Of a stretch of DNA of 64,000 nt, positions 50,995 to 59,445 are shown piece by piece. Source of the stretch: Poindextera sp036494815 (lineage in GTDB: Bacteria > Pseudomonadota > Alphaproteobacteria > Caulobacterales > Caulobacteraceae); contig DASXNV010000032.1 of assembly GCA_036494815.1 (NCBI GenBank), forward strand, positions 62,001 through 126,000. Reading direction: 5' to 3'. Below the pieces are notes generated by a model. That model did no database searches, had not been told where the DNA came from, and saw only the letters and a program-made list of their open reading frames with translations. The position numbers and the translations under genes are program-made. Positions within the stretch are counted from its first letter, which is position 1, and each line of letters opens with the position of its first letter.

Positions 50995-52701
50995 TCAGAG
51001 CGCCCCGCCGAGCTGTGTCGCCGTGCCCGCCACCATGTACCAGGTCACGAACAGCCCGCAGATCAGCGCGCCCGGCAGGGCCGAACCCGTACGTCGCCAG
51101 GTAAAGGTGCTGATCAGGCCAACCATGGCCATCAGGGGCAGGAACTGGATGGAGACGATGGCGTTCAGCGCCTCCTGCGGGATGGGCAGGTGGTCGGTGA
51201 TCGCCAGGGGGATGTACTGGGCGGCTATGAACAACAAGAAGCCCAGGCTGAGCGCCGCGATCGACCAGGCGTATTGAGCCGCCGCGCTGTCGCCTCGCAC
51301 GGTCAGGTTCCCCTGCAGGGCGCTCAAGGCCACCATGAAGAAGGCCGTGAAGGGCAGGAGATAGGCCAGGAAAGCCCGGAACTGGGCCGGGCTCAGCAGT
51401 TTCAGGGCCACCACCCACAGGCGGAAATCGACCTTGAACAGGAAGTCGGCCGCGAGCAGCGCCGCATAGGCGACCCCCACCGTGGCCAGGGCGATGCCGA
51501 TGGCCGCGCCCGCCCGCGCGCCGCCGGCTTCCCGCGGCCTGCGGAACATCAGATTGATCAGCAAGGTGATGAGGGCGTTGAGCATCGCCCAGACCAGGAT
51601 CTGGTTGGTGATGCTCTGGGGAAAGAGGGCCGAGGACTTGAAATACTTCATCCCCAAAAACATGAACGGATAGAAGCTGATCACCGGAATGAAGACGGTC
51701 AGCAGAAAGCCGGTCCACCAGCGCCCGGCTCGCCGATCCCGCGCCGGCGTCGGCGCCTGGCTCAACGCCGCGAAGGTGGGCAGCCCGAGGAACAGGTCGA
51801 AGGCGCCCAGCATCAGGACGATCACGCCGGCGAAGGCGATGGCTGTCCCCAACTCCTTGAGCGGCCAGATCTGGTCCGACGGCGAGCGCGGCTCACCGCC
51901 CTTCAGGGTCTGGCCGAACCAGTCGACCGCGTCACCGATGGCCTGGGTGGAGATATGGTCGCCGGGGTGGGTGGTGGCGGGCTGATAGAGCCGGCGGGCG
52001 TCGCCGGCGGCCATAGCGCCGTAGGTCCGTCCCGCAACCACCGGGCTTTGTGTTCCGAACTGCGCCATCAGCCTGGGGCTGGCGGGAACAGTCTTGCCAC
52101 CCCGGGGGGCATCCCACATCAGCCAGCTGAACTCGTCATACTGGCTGAACACCACGGCCAGGTTACGTGGCCATTGCGGCGTGCCCGGCGCTGCGAAGGG
52201 CGCGCCGGTGGAGGAGCCTTCCAACACGATGGCCTTGTAGGCGTCCGGCATGGCCTTGGCGGCCGCGAGCACGGTCCAGCCGCCCATGGAGTGCCCCTCA
52301 AGGCCGATATTGTTGGGATCGACCACGTCCAGGCTACGCAGATATTTCAGTCCGTCCGGCCCGCCGAAGCCGTTGGATGAAGCGAAGCCGCCACTGTAGC
52401 CGTGACCTGTCTGGTCCAGGGCCAGCACCACATAGCCGCGGCGGGCGAACTCGATGGCGAAGCCGTCCTGGGTCTCTCGCGAATTGATATAACCGTGCAC
52501 AGCCAGGACGCCTGGCGCTGGTGTCTTGGGCGTGGCGTTGCGGGGGATGTAGAGCAGACCACTCATGGGCGTGCCTCCCGCACCGGTGAAACGCACATCC
52601 TCGATGCGCACTCCGCCTGCGGTCTGGGTGAAGTGAGCCAGCAGGCATCCGAAGAGGATCGCCGCGCAACCGGCCAGGAACAGCGTCCACGAACGTTTCA
52701 T
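50995..52701 (-). CDS. Alpha/beta hydrolase fused to a polytopic membrane domain
   Basis: A 568-residue protein in two parts. After an N-terminal hydrophobic segment (about 5-23), residues about 30-285 are an alpha/beta hydrolase: oxyanion loop VHGYINS, nucleophile elbow GHSMGG with Ser138, and TTHPGDH with the likely catalytic His. Residues about 290-568 carry seven or eight membrane helices of no family that I know. The hydrolase part would face the periplasm if the first segment is an anchor. GGGGAG precedes ATG 52701. The nitrile hydratase alpha gene follows after 73 bp on the same strand, so the two may be co-expressed. Confidence 0.82.
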   Translation of the reverse strand: MKRSWTLFLAGCAAILFGCLLAHFTQTAGGVRIEDVRFTGAGGTPMSGLLYIPRNATPKTPAPGVLAVHGYINSRETQDGFAIEFARRGYVVLALDQTGHGYSGGFASSNGFGGPDGLKYLRSLDVVDPNNIGLEGHSMGGWTVLAAAKAMPDAYKAIVLEGSSTGAPFAAPGTPQWPRNLAVVFSQYDEFSWLMWDAPRGGKTVPASPRLMAQFGTQSPVVAGRTYGAMAAGDARRLYQPATTHPGDHISTQAIGDAVDWFGQTLKGGEPRSPSDQIWPLKELGTAIAFAGVIVLMLGAFDLFLGLPTFAALSQAPTPARDRRAGRWWTGFLLTVFIPVISFYPFMFLGMKYFKSSALFPQSITNQILVWAMLNALITLLINLMFRRPREAGGARAGAAIGIALATVGVAYAALLAADFLFKVDFRLWVVALKLLSPAQFRAFLAYLLPFTAFFMVALSALQGNLTVRGDSAAAQYAWSIAALSLGFLLFIAAQYIPLAITDHLPIPQEALNAIVSIQFLPLMAMVGLISTFTWRRTGSALPGALICGLFVTWYMVAGTATQLGGAL

Positions 52702-52888
52702 AGATCTCCCCCGATACGGCCGCGTCTTCTCATTCTTGGTGGCCGAACCCGGCCCATGCGGCGGCTGACAGATGATCACATTGCGACAGGCCCGCAAATC
52801 CCCTCAACTGCGACTTGCCCCAACGGCGGCGGCTTTGCGCCGGCGACCCGGATTGCTAAGCCCCTGACAGGATAATTTTGGAGCCGCC

Positions 52889-53659
52889 ATGACCTCGTCC
52901 TTCGATCTGACCGGCCGCGTCGCCCTGGTCACGGGCGCTTCTTCCGGCATCGGCCATCGCCTGGCGCTGGAACTGGCCAAGGGTGGCGCCAAGGTCGCCG
53001 TCGCCGCGCGCCGCGCCGACCGGCTGGCGGCCCTGGTCAGCGAGATCGAAGTCGCCGGTGGCGCAGCCCTGGCGGTGGCCATGGACGTGGCCGACGAGTC
53101 CTCGGTGATCGCCGGCTACGACGCCATCGAGGCCGGCCTTGGCCCCATCGACACTGTCTACGCCAACGCCGGCATGAGCATCGAAGGCCTGGCGCTGAAC
53201 ATCGCCGCGGAGGACTTCGATCAGATCATCGCCGTCAATGTCCGCGGCGTGTTCCTGACGGCCCGCGAGGGCGCGCGCCGGATGATCAAGGCCGGCTCCA
53301 AGGCCAGCCGGCGGGGCCGGGTGGTGCTGGTCGCCTCGATCGGCGCGCATACGGTGCTACCAGGCTTGACTGCCTACTGCACCTCCAAGGCCGCGGTGGC
53401 GATGATGGGCAGGAGCCTAGCCCGCGAATGGGCCAACCAGGGCATCAACGTCAATGTCATCTGCCCTGGCTATCTGGAAACCGAGCTGAACAGCGACTGG
53501 TTCGGCTCCGAGGGGGGCCAGAAGCAGGTGGCCGGCTTCCCGCGCCGCCGGCTGATGGCGCAGGGCGACCTGGACCCAATCCTGCTCTATCTGGGCGCCG
53601 ACGCCTCAGCCGCGACCACCGGCTCGGTGTTCACTATCGACGACGGCCAATCGCTTTAG
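52889..53659 (+). CDS. Short-chain dehydrogenase/reductase
   Basis: A 256-residue classical SDR. TGASSGIG (about 13-20) binds NAD(P), NAG follows at about 91-93, and the catalytic residues are Ser in VLVASIGAHT and Tyr-x3-Lys in YCTSKAA. The C-terminus has the TGSVFTIDDGQSL strand common to 3-ketoacyl-ACP-reductase-like members. ARRADRL after the second strand suggests NADPH. It is convergent with the MDR-type gene, 10 bp apart. Confidence 0.9.
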   Translation: MTSSFDLTGRVALVTGASSGIGHRLALELAKGGAKVAVAARRADRLAALVSEIEVAGGAALAVAMDVADESSVIAGYDAIEAGLGPIDTVYANAGMSIEGLALNIAAEDFDQIIAVNVRGVFLTAREGARRMIKAGSKASRRGRVVLVASIGAHTVLPGLTAYCTSKAAVAMMGRSLAREWANQGINVNVICPGYLETELNSDWFGSEGGQKQVAGFPRRRLMAQGDLDPILLYLGADASAATTGSVFTIDDGQSL

Positions 53660-53669
53660 GGCCGCGCGC

Positions 53670-54689
53670 TCAGGGCTCTGGCGACACCCGCACCAGCAGC
53701 TTGCCGTCGTGGTCGCCAGTGAACAGGCGCCCCAGGGCGTCCACGGCGTTTTCGAGCCCGTCGACCACGTGGTCCTTCCATTTTATGCGCCCCTCGCCGA
53801 CCCATTGACCCAGCGCTGCGAAGCCTTCGCCGGCGCGGGGGAAATAGTCGATGATGATGAAGCCCTTGATCAGCAGCCGGCGCATCAGCACCCGGCCGAA
53901 ATCGCGCGGCCCGGGCATAGGCTCATCGCGGTTATAGCCCGAGATCATGCCGCACAGGGCCATGCGCCCGTACGTGTTCATGCGATTGTAGACCGCCTCC
54001 ATGATCTCGCCGCCGACATTCTCGAAATTGACGTCAATGCCGTTTGGGCAGAGCCGGTCGAGGGCCGCGCCGACATCCTCGGCCTTGTAGTCGACGGCCC
54101 CGTCGAAGCCGAGTTCGCCGGTCAGCCAAGCGCACTTCTTATCGCCGCCGGCGATGCCGATCACCCGCGCGCCCTGCAGCTTGGCGATCTGGCCGGCCAC
54201 CGAGCCCACCGCCCCGGCCGCGGCCGAGACCACCACCGTCTCGCCAGCCTTGGGCTGGCCGATGTCCATCATCCCGAAATAGGCGGTCAGGCCGGTCATG
54301 CCCATGACGCTCATCATCGCCGTCAGCGGCAGGCCAGGCGGCACGCGCACTGGCTGGGCCATGAATTCGGAGGCGATGGTGTAGCGTTCCCAGGCTCCCA
54401 GGCCCGGATTGGCGATGTCGCCGACCTTGAACTTCGCCGAGCGCGAGGCCTCGACCACGCCGATCGACCCGCCACGCATGGCCGCCCCGACCTCGACCGG
54501 CGGCATATACTGGTCCTGGTCGCTCATCCAGATGCGGTTGGTGGGGTCCAGCGACAGATAGATGTTGCGGATCAGGACCTCGCCCTCGGCCAGTTCGCGC
54601 ACCGGCTCGCTGACATAGTCCAGGTCACCGGGCTTGATCTCGCCCTGCGGACGGTGGCGCAGCACCCAGCGATGGTTGGTCAGGGTCAT
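53670..54689 (-). CDS. NADP-dependent oxidoreductase, leukotriene-B4 12-hydroxydehydrogenase/CurA-like MDR
   Basis: A 339-residue zinc-free medium-chain reductase. The SLDPTNRIWM motif near residue 45, the GMTGLTAYFGMMDIGQPKAG segment, and AAAGAVGSVAGQIAKLQGA, the nucleotide-binding turn, mark the prostaglandin-reductase/CurA branch. NGIDVNFENVGG is another conserved segment. It should reduce the double bond of enones with NADPH. The divergent hotdog gene starts 155 bp away. Confidence 0.9.
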   Translation of the reverse strand: MTLTNHRWVLRHRPQGEIKPGDLDYVSEPVRELAEGEVLIRNIYLSLDPTNRIWMSDQDQYMPPVEVGAAMRGGSIGVVEASRSAKFKVGDIANPGLGAWERYTIASEFMAQPVRVPPGLPLTAMMSVMGMTGLTAYFGMMDIGQPKAGETVVVSAAAGAVGSVAGQIAKLQGARVIGIAGGDKKCAWLTGELGFDGAVDYKAEDVGAALDRLCPNGIDVNFENVGGEIMEAVYNRMNTYGRMALCGMISGYNRDEPMPGPRDFGRVLMRRLLIKGFIIIDYFPRAGEGFAALGQWVGEGRIKWKDHVVDGLENAVDALGRLFTGDHDGKLLVRVSPEP

Positions 54690-54844
54690 GGATCTCGTCT
54701 CCCAAACTATGTCTGCTGCGCGCCTCGCGTGAAATCCACGGTGGCGGGCCGGGTCTTCGCCCGGCTATGAGACTAGACCTAGCCGATGCCGGAACGTCAG
54801 CTTCAAGCGATTTCGGCGACGATCGTATTCAGGGAGACACGGCC

Positions 54845-55795
54845 GTGACCGCATCCAGCTTCAACTGCGCCATCGAAGATCTCGACGGCGCCCTGGTCGG
54901 CCCCTGGCGCGGGCCGCGGCAGATGCTGGCGGCGCAGGAATATGACAGCCACGCCTCGATCCACGACGACGAGACCGCCAGGAAGCTCGGCTTCCAGGGC
55001 GGCACCATCGAAGGCCCGACCCATTTCAGCCAGTTCGCGCCCCTGGGCGAGGCCATCTGGGGCCGGCGCTGGTTCGAGGAGGGCTGCCTGTCGGCCCACT
55101 ACCGCGCCCCGGTGTTCGAGGGCGAGGAGGTGTGCGCAATCATCGAGAGGCCCGCCCCCGGCGGCCTGCAAACGGCGATCCGCATGGAAAAGCGCGACGG
55201 GACCGAGGTCCTGCGCGGCACCGCCTCGGTGGGCGCCGAGGCCCCGCCGACGGCGCTGGAGATCCGCGTCGCCGGGCTCGATCCCCTAGCAGACCCGGTG
55301 ATCCTGCGTGACATCAAGGTCGGCATGAAGACCGGCCGCCAAGCGGTGCGCATGGACTTGGGCCAGAACATGGGCGCCCTCTATCCCTTCTCCCTGGCCG
55401 AAAAGCTGAAGGTGATCACCGAGCCGTCGCCGCTCTACGTCACGGGTGAAGGCTCGCCCTTCGGCCGCGCCATCATCCCCATGGAGATGATCAGCGTGCT
55501 CTTGCAGCATACGGCGCGACAGGACGCCATGCCCGTGCGCGGCCCCGCCGTCGGCCTGTTCGCCGACCAGGAGATCTGCCTAATCAAGGGGCCTCTGCTG
55601 GTCGGCGAGGCCTATGAGCTGGAGCGCGAAGTCGTCGCCCTGTCCGGCAGCCGCCGCACCGAAAGCCTGTGGGTCAAGACCCGCCTCTACCGCCCCGGCG
55701 GCGACGAGGTCTTGGCCACCATGCTGCTCAACGGGGCGTCGATGAAGGAGTCCTACGCGCGGTATGCGGAGGAACACGCGGCGCTTTATGGGTGA
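54845..55795 (+). CDS. MaoC/hotdog-like dehydratase-domain protein
   Basis: A 316-residue protein that appears to have two hotdog-fold halves. Residues about 35-140 include IHDDETARKLGFQGGTIEGP, which looks like a hotdog lead-in with the hydration-helix Asp and His positions. The second half (about 170-315) repeats strand-helix segments without motif residues I recognise. Members of this type handle CoA thioesters as dehydratases or thioesterases. The start is GTG 54845 with AGGGA nine bases upstream; an ATG at 54767 is less likely. Confidence 0.65.
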   Translation: MTASSFNCAIEDLDGALVGPWRGPRQMLAAQEYDSHASIHDDETARKLGFQGGTIEGPTHFSQFAPLGEAIWGRRWFEEGCLSAHYRAPVFEGEEVCAIIERPAPGGLQTAIRMEKRDGTEVLRGTASVGAEAPPTALEIRVAGLDPLADPVILRDIKVGMKTGRQAVRMDLGQNMGALYPFSLAEKLKVITEPSPLYVTGEGSPFGRAIIPMEMISVLLQHTARQDAMPVRGPAVGLFADQEICLIKGPLLVGEAYELEREVVALSGSRRTESLWVKTRLYRPGGDEVLATMLLNGASMKESYARYAEEHAALYG

Positions 55796-55837
55796 GGGGA
55801 AGTTGTGTGGGAGCCGCTAGCCTGCCACGCTCGCTCG

Positions 55838-56263
55838 ATGTCGAACCCAGAGACCGTGCTGCCAACCACACCGCAATTGCGGCCCAGGCATGGCCGCTGG
55901 GCTCTACGGGCATTGCGATTGATCCTGACCGTGCTCGCAGTCCTATTAACCGTATGGTCGGTGTCCGCAGTCGCGGCGGGTGTGTACTACCTGGGCTACA
56001 TTTTTACGCGCACCGACAAGGTCGACGTGTGGACCGTCTTGTATGCGAGCGAAGTCATATGCGCTGTTACAGGCATAGTCGGCGTTTGGGTTACTTTACG
56101 TCACCGCGCATATGTCTGGACGCTCCTTTTCCTGCTCGTCCAGATACCGATCCCGTTCCTGATCGGCGCCAATAGGTGCGATGTGCTGCCATATTGCAAA
56201 ACTGTGCGTTGGGCGACGCTTCCCCATTCCTTCTTCGATTGGAGCGTCCGGGTCCGCCGCTGA
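55838..56263 (+). CDS. Hypothetical membrane protein
   Basis: A 141-residue protein with three predicted helices (about residues 25-52, 65-88 and 95-115). I recognise no family. The DNA of the second half is visibly less GC-rich than the surroundings (for example around 55920-56200), which suggests acquired or weakly selected sequence. ATG 55838 was chosen; ATG 55805 is an alternative. It converges on the glutamine amidotransferase genes. Confidence 0.55.
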   Translation: MSNPETVLPTTPQLRPRHGRWALRALRLILTVLAVLLTVWSVSAVAAGVYYLGYIFTRTDKVDVWTVLYASEVICAVTGIVGVWVTLRHRAYVWTLLFLLVQIPIPFLIGANRCDVLPYCKTVRWATLPHSFFDWSVRVRR

Positions 56264-56333
56264 CAGTCTGCAAACGGCCCGTCCCAGCCAATCCAAACAC
56301 CGTCTTCCACGCAGCCAGCGCGAACCACGCCCC

Positions 56334-57047
56334 TCAGTTCGCCCGCCCGCACCCCTCGCCGAGCAAAAACCCGCGGATCCATTCGGCCACGCGCTCGCGG
56401 TCGTTGGGCTCTGACAGGCTGGCGATCGCCGCGTCGGCCTGTTCGTCGGTGTAGCGCACGCCGCGGCGGGCCTCGACCAGGGCCTTGGCGAAGTCTGGAT
56501 CGAATTCGGGGTGGCCCTGGAACGATAGGGCGCTGCCGTCGTCATAGGCCAGGCCCGCATAGGGGGTGAAGGCGCTGGTCAGGCTGACCGTGCAGCCCGG
56601 TGGCAGGCCCACCACCTGGTCCTGGTGGGAAACGGCGATGCGCACGTCCTGCGCCCCTTCCAGCCACGGCCCGCGCTGAAGGGCGCCGTAGCGGTGCAAA
56701 CCCACGCCCCAGCCCTTGGGCGACTTGATCACCTCGCCGCCGAAGGCCTTGGCCATCACCTGGTGACCGAAACAGATGCCCACCAGGCGCGCGCGGCCGC
56801 GCGCGGCGCGCAGGAACTCGATCAGGGGGGAGATCCAGGGCAGGTCTTCATAGACCCCGGCCGGCGAACCGGTGATCAGATAGGCCTCGCAGGCCTCGAC
56901 GCAGGACGGCGTCTGGCCGCCGATCACATCGAAGGTCTCGGCCTCGAACCCCGGGCCGACCAGATCGCACAGCATGGCCGGAAAATCGCCATAGCGCTGG
57001 CGAAGATCCGTCGGCGCGGCGCCGGTCTGCAGAATGCCAAGCTTCAT
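56334..57047 (-). CDS. Class I glutamine amidotransferase-like protein, paralogue 1
   Basis: A 237-residue stand-alone GATase-1 domain similar to the amidotransferase domain of GMP synthase. The nucleophile is Cys92 in GICFGHQ, and the His/Glu pair is in FQGHPEFD. It has AYLITGSPAGVYEDLPW, the conserved oxyanion strand. Such proteins hydrolyse glutamine or gamma-glutamyl compounds; no synthetase partner is nearby. The start at ATG 57047 has GGGAG upstream. A close paralogue follows 172 bp upstream on the same strand. Confidence 0.85.
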   Translation of the reverse strand: MKLGILQTGAAPTDLRQRYGDFPAMLCDLVGPGFEAETFDVIGGQTPSCVEACEAYLITGSPAGVYEDLPWISPLIEFLRAARGRARLVGICFGHQVMAKAFGGEVIKSPKGWGVGLHRYGALQRGPWLEGAQDVRIAVSHQDQVVGLPPGCTVSLTSAFTPYAGLAYDDGSALSFQGHPEFDPDFAKALVEARRGVRYTDEQADAAIASLSEPNDRERVAEWIRGFLLGEGCGRAN

Positions 57048-57219
57048 GGCTGGGCTCCCGAGCATGGCGGCTGATTCGCCGCCAGCACCGAGCATCCCAC
57101 TACAGTCGTATACGGAAGGTGAGCGCCGCCTGGGGCTGGCGTTCATATAGCCGGGCTATGATGGCTTCGGCCTCAGCCGGCGCCGCGCAACGCCTGATAT
57201 TTAGCCAATTCGGCCCGCT

Positions 57220-57921
57220 TCAGGATGCCGCACCCGCCAGGAAGTCCCGGATCCAGCCGGCGACGCGAGAGCGGTCATTGGCTTCTTTCAGCGTGGCCAG
57301 GGCCGCGTCGGCCTGATCGTCGGTGTAGCGGGTCCCGCGCCGCGCCTCGATCAGCGCGCTGGCATAGGCTGGATCGAACTCCGGATGACCCTGGAACGAG
57401 ATCGAGCGGCCGTCGTCATAGGTCAGGCCCGCATAGGGAGTGAAATCGCTGGCCAGGCTGACCTGGGCGCCAGGCGGAAGCTGCGTCACCTGGTCCTGGT
57501 GCGAGGCCGGAATGGCGATGGCGGGGGCCGCATCCATCCACGGCTCGTGCTCGACCACGCCATAGCGCTGCAGGCCGATGCCCCAGCCCTTGGGCGACTT
57601 GATCACGTCGCCGCCAAAAGCCTGGGCCATGATCTGGTGGCCGAAACAAATGCCGACCAGCCGCGCCCGCCCCTTGGCCGCCTGCAAAAAACCGGTCAGG
57701 GGCGCGATCCACGGCAAAGGGTCATAGACCCCCGCCGCCGAGCCGGTGATCAGATAGGCGTCGCAGGCCTCGACCGTGTCCGGCAGCGCGCCATCGGCCA
57801 CATGAAAGGTCTCGGTCCTAAGGTCCTCGCCCAGCAGGGCGCGGAACATGGCCGGATAATCGCCGAACTGCTCGACGAGGTTGGCTGGCGGAAGGCCGGT
57901 TTCGAGAATGCCGAGTTTCAT
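57220..57921 (-). CDS. Class I glutamine amidotransferase-like protein, paralogue 2
   Basis: A 233-residue paralogue of the neighbouring gene, with the same opening MKLGILETG, GICFGHQ nucleophile and SFQGHPEFDP triad part. The two align along the full length with similar C-terminal RYTDDQADAAL...ND stretches, so they arose by tandem duplication. ATG 57921 matches the paralogue start. Substrate differences may explain retention of both, which is speculation. Confidence 0.85.
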   Translation of the reverse strand: MKLGILETGLPPANLVEQFGDYPAMFRALLGEDLRTETFHVADGALPDTVEACDAYLITGSAAGVYDPLPWIAPLTGFLQAAKGRARLVGICFGHQIMAQAFGGDVIKSPKGWGIGLQRYGVVEHEPWMDAAPAIAIPASHQDQVTQLPPGAQVSLASDFTPYAGLTYDDGRSISFQGHPEFDPAYASALIEARRGTRYTDDQADAALATLKEANDRSRVAGWIRDFLAGAAS

Positions 57922-57960
57922 GGGCGGGCTCGTTAGCATGACCGGAGGCCTTGGACAGCC

Positions 57961-58404
57961 TTAGAACGGCAGGGATTGGACATCGGGCGCCACCCACCCG
58001 CGCCGCGCGGTGGTCGAGAACAGCACGTCGCGGGTCCAATAGGCCAGGATCCAGTCCGGGCTGCCGAGCGCCGTGTCCAGCATTGCATTGACCGCCTCGT
58101 GCAGCGGCGCTTCGCCCGGCAGGCCGGCCAGGAAGGCGCGCGTGGCCCGGATCGAGGCTTGGGTGATGGTCTCGTGATAGCCTTCGGTGTCGGTGTTGTG
58201 GCCGCCGCGGGCCTCGTTGTAGGCGCTGATCAGGCCGGGCAGGTCGCGGGCGGCGTCGAGGTCGGGGCGGCGGCGCAGAATCCAGGTGGTGGCGGCGAAA
58301 TGGGCCGCGTGGGTCCATTTGGGCGCCGGCAGGCTGCGATCGATCAGGCCTTCGCCGATCTCGGCGATCTCGGCCTCGCTGGCGAAGCGGACGGTGTAGG
58401 GCAT
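57961..58404 (-). CDS. Conserved hypothetical protein
   Basis: A 147-residue soluble, mostly helical protein. A central part with WTHAAHFA, AYNEARGGHNTD and YHETITQA holds several His, Asp and Glu residues in a pattern that might bind a metal, but I cannot name the family. The start was set at ATG 58404 because GGAG lies six bases upstream; ATG 58416 lacks a site. It is 39 bp upstream of the GATase paralogue 2 on the same strand and may share its transcript. Confidence 0.68.
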   Translation of the reverse strand: MPYTVRFASEAEIAEIGEGLIDRSLPAPKWTHAAHFAATTWILRRRPDLDAARDLPGLISAYNEARGGHNTDTEGYHETITQASIRATRAFLAGLPGEAPLHEAVNAMLDTALGSPDWILAYWTRDVLFSTTARRGWVAPDVQSLPF

Positions 58405-58447
58405 CTCAGACTCCATGGGGGCAGTCCGGCGCAGGTCTAAACGAAAG

Positions 58448-58469
58448 ACCCCGCCGGTGAGGGCGGGGT
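58448..58469 (-). terminator. Terminator-like hairpin
   Basis: A perfect 8-bp stem (ACCCCGCC with GGCGGGGT) and six-base loop. Read leftwards it is followed by TCTTTCGTTT, so it could end transcription from the right. It lies ahead of the gene at 57961 and about 290 bp past the PAS_5 gene. The matched transcript is not certain. Confidence 0.5.
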
Positions 58470-58470
58470 T

Positions 58471-58759
58471 TGCGGTGGGCTTTGTAAAGATCGAAAGGGC
58501 GGATGCTAACGAGCGTCCCTGACTCCCCCGATCCCAACCGCACGCGCAAGAGCCGCCAGGACGAATTGGTCCTGCTGCTGGGTTACGGAAAAAGGACACG
58601 AGTGAGCCATGAGCGGGTTTTAGCGCGGCGCGTGACCAAGTTCCATAGGTCCGGCTATCCGAGGCTCGCCCCGCCTTCGGCCAAGGCGGTGATGCTCGGC
58701 TATATGAAGGGTGGTGCGCGCCGCTGATTTTCAGCGCGACATTCTACGGCTGCAAAGCT
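58471..58759. other. Gap with weak coding potential only
   Basis: About 290 bp between the hairpin and the PAS_5 gene. A 74-residue frame (58503-58727, plus strand) begins with a charged stretch (PDPNRTRKSRQDELVLLLGYG) but its second half looks random, and there is no good ribosome-binding site. I saw no tRNA or known small RNA. An unannotated transcript ending at the hairpin is possible. Confidence 0.35.
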
Positions 58760-59251
58760 TTAGGCTGCGCGAATGCCCGACATCGTGCTGTCGCTCTGGA
58801 CGCCGAGCAGGGCGTCGTAGCCCAGGATCATGTCCACGTCGCGGCCGTTGCTGGCCAGGGGCAGGCGCAGCCACAGGATCGACAGATGGCCGGCCCCGCG
58901 CCAGGCGAAATTATGCACGCCGACGCCGGGGCGACGCTGATCGACCACCTTGTCCAGCTCCGTCCGCCAATAGTCGGTCGACGTGCTGTTGTAGACTTCT
59001 TCCAGCTTGTGGCCGGTGATTTCGCGCCCATACACGCTGTAGAGACCGGTGCCGGCCAGCCGCAGGCGATAGTCGCGCGGCTCGGACAGCACGTCGATCA
59101 GGCTGATGGTCGGCAGGTGGCGCTTGAAGTGCGAGGGGTGAATGCTGGTGCGGGCGGGCAGCAAGCCGCCATCGCGGCGCGACGCCCAGTAGGCGAAAAG
59201 CTCCTCATGGGCGCGAACGGCGGTGGCCGGGCCACCTGATTGTGTAAGCAT
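58760..59251 (-). CDS. PAS_5 domain protein
   Basis: A 163-residue single-domain protein of the alphaproteobacterial PAS_5 type (PF07310), with LPARTSIHPSHFKRHLPTIS, the RLRLAGTGLYSVYGREITG core, and WLRLPLASNG at the end of the sheet. No output domain is attached, so it would act by binding a partner or as a simple sensor. ATG 59251 is used with AAGGAA seven bases upstream; a GTG at 59293 would add 14 residues. The mucR gene is upstream on the same strand, but a terminator stands between. Confidence 0.8.
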   Translation of the reverse strand: MLTQSGGPATAVRAHEELFAYWASRRDGGLLPARTSIHPSHFKRHLPTISLIDVLSEPRDYRLRLAGTGLYSVYGREITGHKLEEVYNSTSTDYWRTELDKVVDQRRPGVGVHNFAWRGAGHLSILWLRLPLASNGRDVDMILGYDALLGVQSDSTMSGIRAA

Positions 59252-59386
59252 CAGCGGATTCCTTAACAACCCGTTGGAATCACGATGATTCACTATCGCT
59301 CGGGCAACGAATCGCTGGCAAGCGAAAATCCGGGCCTTGGGGAAGGTTTATTGTTAACGACCGATCGAACGCAGTCCGGATGACAA

Positions 59387-59414
59387 AGCGCCCGCGAAGC
59401 TCTTCGCGGGCGCT
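59387..59414 (-). terminator. Rho-independent terminator of the mucR gene
   Basis: A 28-bp palindromic hairpin (AGCGCCCGCGAAG with CTTCGCGGGCGCT) followed by TTTGTC in the leftward direction, 32 bp after the mucR stop. It separates mucR from the PAS_5 gene. Confidence 0.82.
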
Positions 59415-59445
59415 CTGATATTGCGAGCCTGACTCGGGGTTGGGT

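Noticed and set aside
58503..58727. 74-codon plus-strand frame.
   Set aside because: No ribosome-binding site, second half looks random and no homologue is recalled. Mentioned only as gap content.
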